Shown piece by piece: positions 60,941 through 64,000 of a stretch of 64,000 nucleotides of DNA (within the stretch, counting starts at the first letter, position 1; each line of letters begins with the position of its first letter). The stretch is from NCBI RefSeq assembly GCF_014773265.1, contig NZ_JACWMY010000019.1:1-64000 (forward strand), in the 5' to 3' direction. The DNA is from Mucilaginibacter pankratovii. GTDB taxonomy: Bacteria > Bacteroidota > Bacteroidia > Sphingobacteriales > Sphingobacteriaceae. Below the pieces are notes generated by a model. The model was not told where the DNA came from, searched no databases, and was given only the letters and a program-made list of their open reading frames with translations. Made by a program: the position numbers and the translations under genes.

Positions 60941-61636
60941 ATGCGGATTTTGTTTGTAGCGGCAACCGGGATGGAAGTAGGCGGGTTTATTTTGGATTTT
61001 GGGTTTCGCATTTCCGACTCTGAAAAGAAGAATATCTTTAAAACCAGCAGTTCGGCAGATTCATCAAATTCCCTGCTGATAACCGGTGTGGGCATGGTAG
61101 CCACGGCCTTTGCCTTAGGTAAAGAATTGGCTACAAACCAGTACGACCTGGCCATAAACCTGGGTATTGCCGGCAGTTTCGACCGGAGCATTGCCCTGGG
61201 CGAGGTGGTGGAGGTGGTAGATGATGCGCTATCTGAACTTGGCGCCGAGGATGCCGACTCCTTTTTGCCCATTAGCCTGATGGGCCTTGGCGAAAGCACC
61301 TTTAAAGCATCAGAAACTATCGCGAATGTTTTTAAAGGCACCAAAGCTGCTGCCAAGTATAAAAACCTGAAACAGGTGCGCTCTATAACGGTTAATACCG
61401 TGCATGGCGAGGATGAATCTATCCATAAAATTATGGGGCGGTTAAACCCTCAGCTGGAAAGCATGGAAGGTGCAGCCTTTTTTTACGCATGCCGCCAGGC
61501 GGGGGTGCCTTGCATGCAGATCAGGGCAGTGTCAAATTACGTAGAAAAACGCAACCGCGACAACTGGCGCATAGGCCTTGCCGTTAAAAATCTGGATACC
61601 TTTGCCATAGATCTACTGAATACGCTAAAGGGATAG
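60941..61636 (+). CDS. mqnB: Futalosine hydrolase
   Basis: A 231-residue nucleoside hydrolase of the phosphorylase superfamily that splits futalosine to dehypoxanthine futalosine and hypoxanthine (futalosine route to menaquinone). It has LLITGVGMVATAFALGK, NLGIAGSF and the substrate motif LESMEGAAFFYAC. Residues about 18-30 (ILDFGFRISDSE) are encoded by GATTTTGGGTTTCGC-type sequence resembling intergenic repeats, so a small repeat-derived insertion is likely. It is followed by mqnD after 25 bp. A TAAATTTG box ends 4 bases before the ATG. Confidence 0.93.
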   Translation: MRILFVAATGMEVGGFILDFGFRISDSEKKNIFKTSSSADSSNSLLITGVGMVATAFALGKELATNQYDLAINLGIAGSFDRSIALGEVVEVVDDALSELGAEDADSFLPISLMGLGESTFKASETIANVFKGTKAAAKYKNLKQVRSITVNTVHGEDESIHKIMGRLNPQLESMEGAAFFYACRQAGVPCMQIRAVSNYVEKRNRDNWRIGLAVKNLDTFAIDLLNTLKG

Positions 61637-61661
61637 CGGTTCTCCGTCTTACATTATTACT

Positions 61662-62516
61662 ATGAAACTTACACTTGGCTTTTCGCCCTGCCCAAACGAT
61701 ACTTTTATTTTTGATGCACTTATTCATCATAAAATTGATACCGAAGGATTAGAGTTCACGGTTTTTTATGATGATGTGGAAACCCTTAACCAAAAGGCCT
61801 TTCGTGGTGAATTGGATATTACCAAACTAAGCTACCACGCATTTGCTTATGCTGCCGATAAATATATTCTGCTGGATGCGGGCAGCGCGCTGGGTTTTGG
61901 TGTCGGGCCGATGTTGATCTCTAAATCAGAACTTTCGGTTTCAGATTTAGAAGAAAATCCGTCGTTTAAAATCGGGATCCCTGGAAAATACACCACTGCT
62001 AATTTTTTGCTCGGACTGGCATTCCCCGAAGCTACCAATAAACAGGAACTTGTTTTTTCAGATATCGAAAATGCGGTGTTAGAGGGCAGGGTAGATCTTG
62101 GCCTGATCATCCACGAGAACCGCTTTACCTACCAGGACAAAGGGCTGCACAAGGTAATCGATCTTGGCGATTTCTGGGAAAAACGAACCGGATGCGCAAT
62201 CCCATTAGGCGGCATCGTTGCCAACCGCAACTTACCCGTGGATGTTCAGCATAAAATAAACCGTGTTTTGCAGCGCTCGGTGGAGTTTGCTTTCGCCAAC
62301 CCTAAATCGGGCCTGGAATACATTCGCTCGCACGCGCAGGAAATGAGTGAGGAAGTGATGTACAAACACATCGACTTATACGTAAATAAATTCTCTGTTG
62401 ATTTAGGCGTGGAAGGTAAAAAAGCGGTTAAGCTTTTGTTTGATACCGCGCTGGAGAAGAATATTATTCCATCTATAAGCGCAAATTTGTTTTTAAACCC
62501 GCCTGTAGAAGAATAA
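61662..62516 (+). CDS. mqnD: 1,4-dihydroxy-6-naphthoate synthase
   Basis: A 284-residue enzyme with a periplasmic-binding-protein fold that converts cyclic dehypoxanthine futalosine to 1,4-dihydroxy-6-naphthoate. The signatures LGFSPCPNDTFIFDALIH, ITKLSYHAFAY and IPLGGIVANRNL are all present. With mqnB in one operon, it establishes the futalosine pathway for menaquinone, the quinone used by sdhCAB. mqnA, mqnC and mqnE are not in the window. Confidence 0.95.
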   Translation: MKLTLGFSPCPNDTFIFDALIHHKIDTEGLEFTVFYDDVETLNQKAFRGELDITKLSYHAFAYAADKYILLDAGSALGFGVGPMLISKSELSVSDLEENPSFKIGIPGKYTTANFLLGLAFPEATNKQELVFSDIENAVLEGRVDLGLIIHENRFTYQDKGLHKVIDLGDFWEKRTGCAIPLGGIVANRNLPVDVQHKINRVLQRSVEFAFANPKSGLEYIRSHAQEMSEEVMYKHIDLYVNKFSVDLGVEGKKAVKLLFDTALEKNIIPSISANLFLNPPVEE

Positions 62517-62517
62517 A

Positions 62518-62543
62518 AAATGCCGGTGAGGACACCGGCATTT
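62518..62543 (+). terminator. Terminator/hairpin after mqnD with GGTGAGGACACC core
   Basis: AAATGCCGGTG (62518-62528), loop AGGA, CACCGGCATTT (62533-62543): a perfect 11-bp stem directly after the stop. It shares its central 12 bases with the hairpin after the SNF2 helicase. Confidence 0.75.
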
Positions 62544-62555
62544 AAATATATTAAA

Positions 62556-62666
62556 CGTCATTCTGAACTTGTTTCAGAACCCCATTATAAAAGTAGTCCC
62601 CACGCTAATCCGTTTTGCTCGCCGGTTACCTGCCGTGTGGGGTGCCGAAATAAATTCGGCATGACG
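62556..62666. repeat. REP-like inverted-repeat element, copy 2
   Basis: It starts CGTCATTCTGAACTTGTTTC and ends TTCGGCATGACG. It is closely related to 14531-14640: both share GAACTTGTTTCAG, TAAAAGT, GGTTACCTGCC and GGTGCCGAAATAAAT in the same order and spacing. It lies between the converging mqnD and TlpA-type genes. Confidence 0.85.
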
Positions 62667-62695
62667 GAAAGTTAGTTTTTGAGTATGCCCACCGC

Positions 62696-63934
62696 CTATA
62701 AAGCCTTCTCTGCTAACAGATCATCTGTCAGCTTTTCAAATTCACTAATAAACTCCGTATAATAGTGCCCGGTACCGGGCCCGCTAAAGCCGGTGTGGAT
62801 CTTGCGCACATCGCCGCTTTTATCAATAATAATAGTAGTTGGGAAGCCAACAACTTTGGTAAGCATAGGCAGGCTTTTGGCGGTTTCGGCCTTGTTACTG
62901 GTGTAACCGGTTATCAATAGCGGGTATGGGATATTAAACCTGTCTTTTATTTGTGTTACGGTACGTTGTGATTTGGCAAAATCAGTAGTACGTTCGTAGG
63001 CCAACCCTACTACTTCTACACCTTTCGGATGGAATTTTTTGTAGTAATTTACCATGTAGGCAGTTTCGTCCATACAATTAGGGCACCACGAACCCATGAT
63101 CTGGATGATCACCACTTTATTTTTAAAGCGCTCATCTTCTAACGAAACCGGTTTACCGGTAAGATCTTTAAAGTTAAAAGCCAACTTTTTATAGCCGGGT
63201 TTTAAGGCCGCTAAAGAATAAGCATCGGGCAGTTTTGCGTTGTCATCGCGCACTGCTGTCCATACATCTGTTCCTGTTAATCCCGAAAAGAATTTACCTT
63301 CGGTTATCGTTTTATCATCATTTATTTTCGCGGTGAATAAAAAAGCGTGCCCGCCATCAAAGCAGCTGAGGTAAAGCTGATCGCCGGTTACGGTACCTTC
63401 TAAAAAACGGTAGTCGCCTGTGGTGGTTAAAAAGGTTCCGGTAACTTTTGCACCGGTTTGTTTAAACTCGCCAACAGTGGTATCCTTATCAGCGGCTTCT
63501 TTACCAAACACGGCCGACCAGCGCCCGCTTACATTATATTTAGGTTTTTCGGCATCCTTAAAAAAACGGTAGGCGGTATTTGCGGTTGCGGTAAAATCCA
63601 TTGCCACATCGCGCACGCCAAGGTGTTTAATATACTGGCCCTGCAAGGTTTGCCCCGTTTGTTTCAACCTGAATTCCGAATCGAACAAAGGCATTTTGAT
63701 AAATACCGAATCGCCCTGGCCTGTTACGCCAGGCACTTTTAAATGTTCGGAACTGTTAATAACGGCCAGCTCCTGCTTGCCATTGCCGCTAACCTCAAAA
63801 TTGAAGGGGATCTCGTTACCCGTTGCGGTTTTTAAAACGCCGCGCCAGGTGCCCGTTGCCAGTTTTGTTTGTGCCGAAGCTATGTGAGTTAGTGAAGCAA
63901 ATACAGCTACGCCAAATAGAAATTTCCTGATCAT
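62696..63934 (-). CDS. TlpA-family thiol-disulfide protein with N-terminal beta domain
   Basis: A 412-residue exported protein (signal peptide MIRKFLFGVAVFASLTHIAS). Residues about 22-240 are a beta-rich region with two similar halves: GTWRGVLKTATGNEIPFNFEV and GRWSAVFGKEAADKDTTVGEF. The C-terminal TlpA/ResA thioredoxin domain (about 250-410) has the active site GSWCPNCMDE near residue 283 and the cis-proline in VVGFPTTIIID. It probably reduces disulfides in the periplasm or outer membrane. ATG 63934 fits the signal peptide, and a TACTTTTG box at 63965-63972 supports it. Confidence 0.88.
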   Translation of the reverse strand: MIRKFLFGVAVFASLTHIASAQTKLATGTWRGVLKTATGNEIPFNFEVSGNGKQELAVINSSEHLKVPGVTGQGDSVFIKMPLFDSEFRLKQTGQTLQGQYIKHLGVRDVAMDFTATANTAYRFFKDAEKPKYNVSGRWSAVFGKEAADKDTTVGEFKQTGAKVTGTFLTTTGDYRFLEGTVTGDQLYLSCFDGGHAFLFTAKINDDKTITEGKFFSGLTGTDVWTAVRDDNAKLPDAYSLAALKPGYKKLAFNFKDLTGKPVSLEDERFKNKVVIIQIMGSWCPNCMDETAYMVNYYKKFHPKGVEVVGLAYERTTDFAKSQRTVTQIKDRFNIPYPLLITGYTSNKAETAKSLPMLTKVVGFPTTIIIDKSGDVRKIHTGFSGPGTGHYYTEFISEFEKLTDDLLAEKAL

Positions 63935-63964
63935 AAAAAAGTCGACTAAATCTATACACTTTGT

Positions 63965-63972
63965 CAAAAGTA
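63965..63972 (-). promoter_or_regulatory. Promoter of the TlpA-family gene, -7 element
   Basis: Minus-strand TACTTTTG with a TTG 20 bases upstream, about 31-38 bases before ATG 63934. Confidence 0.55.
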
Positions 63973-64000
63973 ATAAAAGCGGCCAACTATTTCAAAACTT

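Noticed and set aside
1..64000. tRNA, rRNA or riboswitch in the window
   Set aside because: I inspected the intergenic gaps by eye and saw no tRNA-like cloverleaf, rRNA segment or recognisable riboswitch core; a covariance search would be needed to exclude small ncRNAs.

Overview
The window is chromosomal DNA from a member of the Bacteroidota, most likely family Sphingobacteriaceae and close to Mucilaginibacter or Pedobacter. The evidence is a fused alpha/beta E1 2-oxoacid dehydrogenase, a three-gene succinate dehydrogenase with a single cytochrome b subunit, DUF4142 and DUF4198 proteins, a SusC-type plug module, futalosine-pathway menaquinone genes (mqnB, mqnD), and many promoters of the Bacteroidota type TTG-N19-TAnnTTTG. 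The genus is an inference from gene content; no rRNA gene is present to settle it.

Layout. 1-450: non-coding, with up to three leftward promoters pointing off the left edge. 0.5-10.4 kb: an RsmF-like rRNA methyltransferase, an SPFH (band 7) protein, an outer-membrane barrel protein divergent from a LytS/LytTR two-component pair, and a multi-PAS protein ending at the kinase dimerization helices. 10.5-18.9 kb: rpsP-rimM, a lipoprotein, a LutB-like iron-sulfur protein coupled to a RibD/DHFR-like reductase, a DUF4198 protein, the fused E1, a small gene plus zeta-toxin-like kinase, and an SprT-like protease. 19-31.4 kb: feoAB, gcvH-vanZ, a DUF4142 lipoprotein, a large zinc metalloprotease, a Gfo/Idh/MocA oxidoreductase, a thioredoxin-like lipoprotein, and sdhCAB. 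31.6-40.6 kb: a very unusual 1216-residue VIT/vWA/plug/TPR/DUF2135 protein, a TlpA-like lipoprotein without its CxxC, pdeM, an HtrA protease, dapF, and two small unknown genes, one frameshifted. 40.7-48.8 kb: SNF2 helicase, flippase-like membrane protein with a family 2 glycosyltransferase, a SpoIIE-type phosphatase, radA. 48.8-54.9 kb: a 301-bp MITE-like element, an orphan gene, the HU-TPR-AURKAIP1/COX24-rng cluster, mutY-ssb. 55-64 kb: a 1248-residue NtrY-like kinase, queD-folE-fabD, mqnB-mqnD, and a TlpA-family lipid- or periplasm-directed protein.

Most of this is housekeeping: translation (rpsP, rimM, rsmF, the AURKAIP1 peptide), respiration (menaquinone synthesis plus succinate:menaquinone oxidoreductase), iron uptake, and DNA repair (radA, mutY, ssb, pdeM, SNF2). 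QueD and FolE share one operon and one pathway intermediate. Accessory character is visible in the zeta-like pair, the two AT-rich orphan genes and the repeat families.

The non-coding DNA is the most structured part. Every convergent gene junction longer than 100 bp (five of five) is occupied by an inverted-repeat element of about 85-125 bp, whereas the others are nearly abutting. Repeat-derived sequence has also entered coding frames (radA, and probably mqnB). Several genes have a candidate -7 promoter box only 4-20 bases before the start codon, which suggests very short or absent mRNA leaders. The strongest candidate for an undescribed protein system is the VIT/vWA/TonB-plug/DUF2135 fusion at 31.6-35.3 kb.
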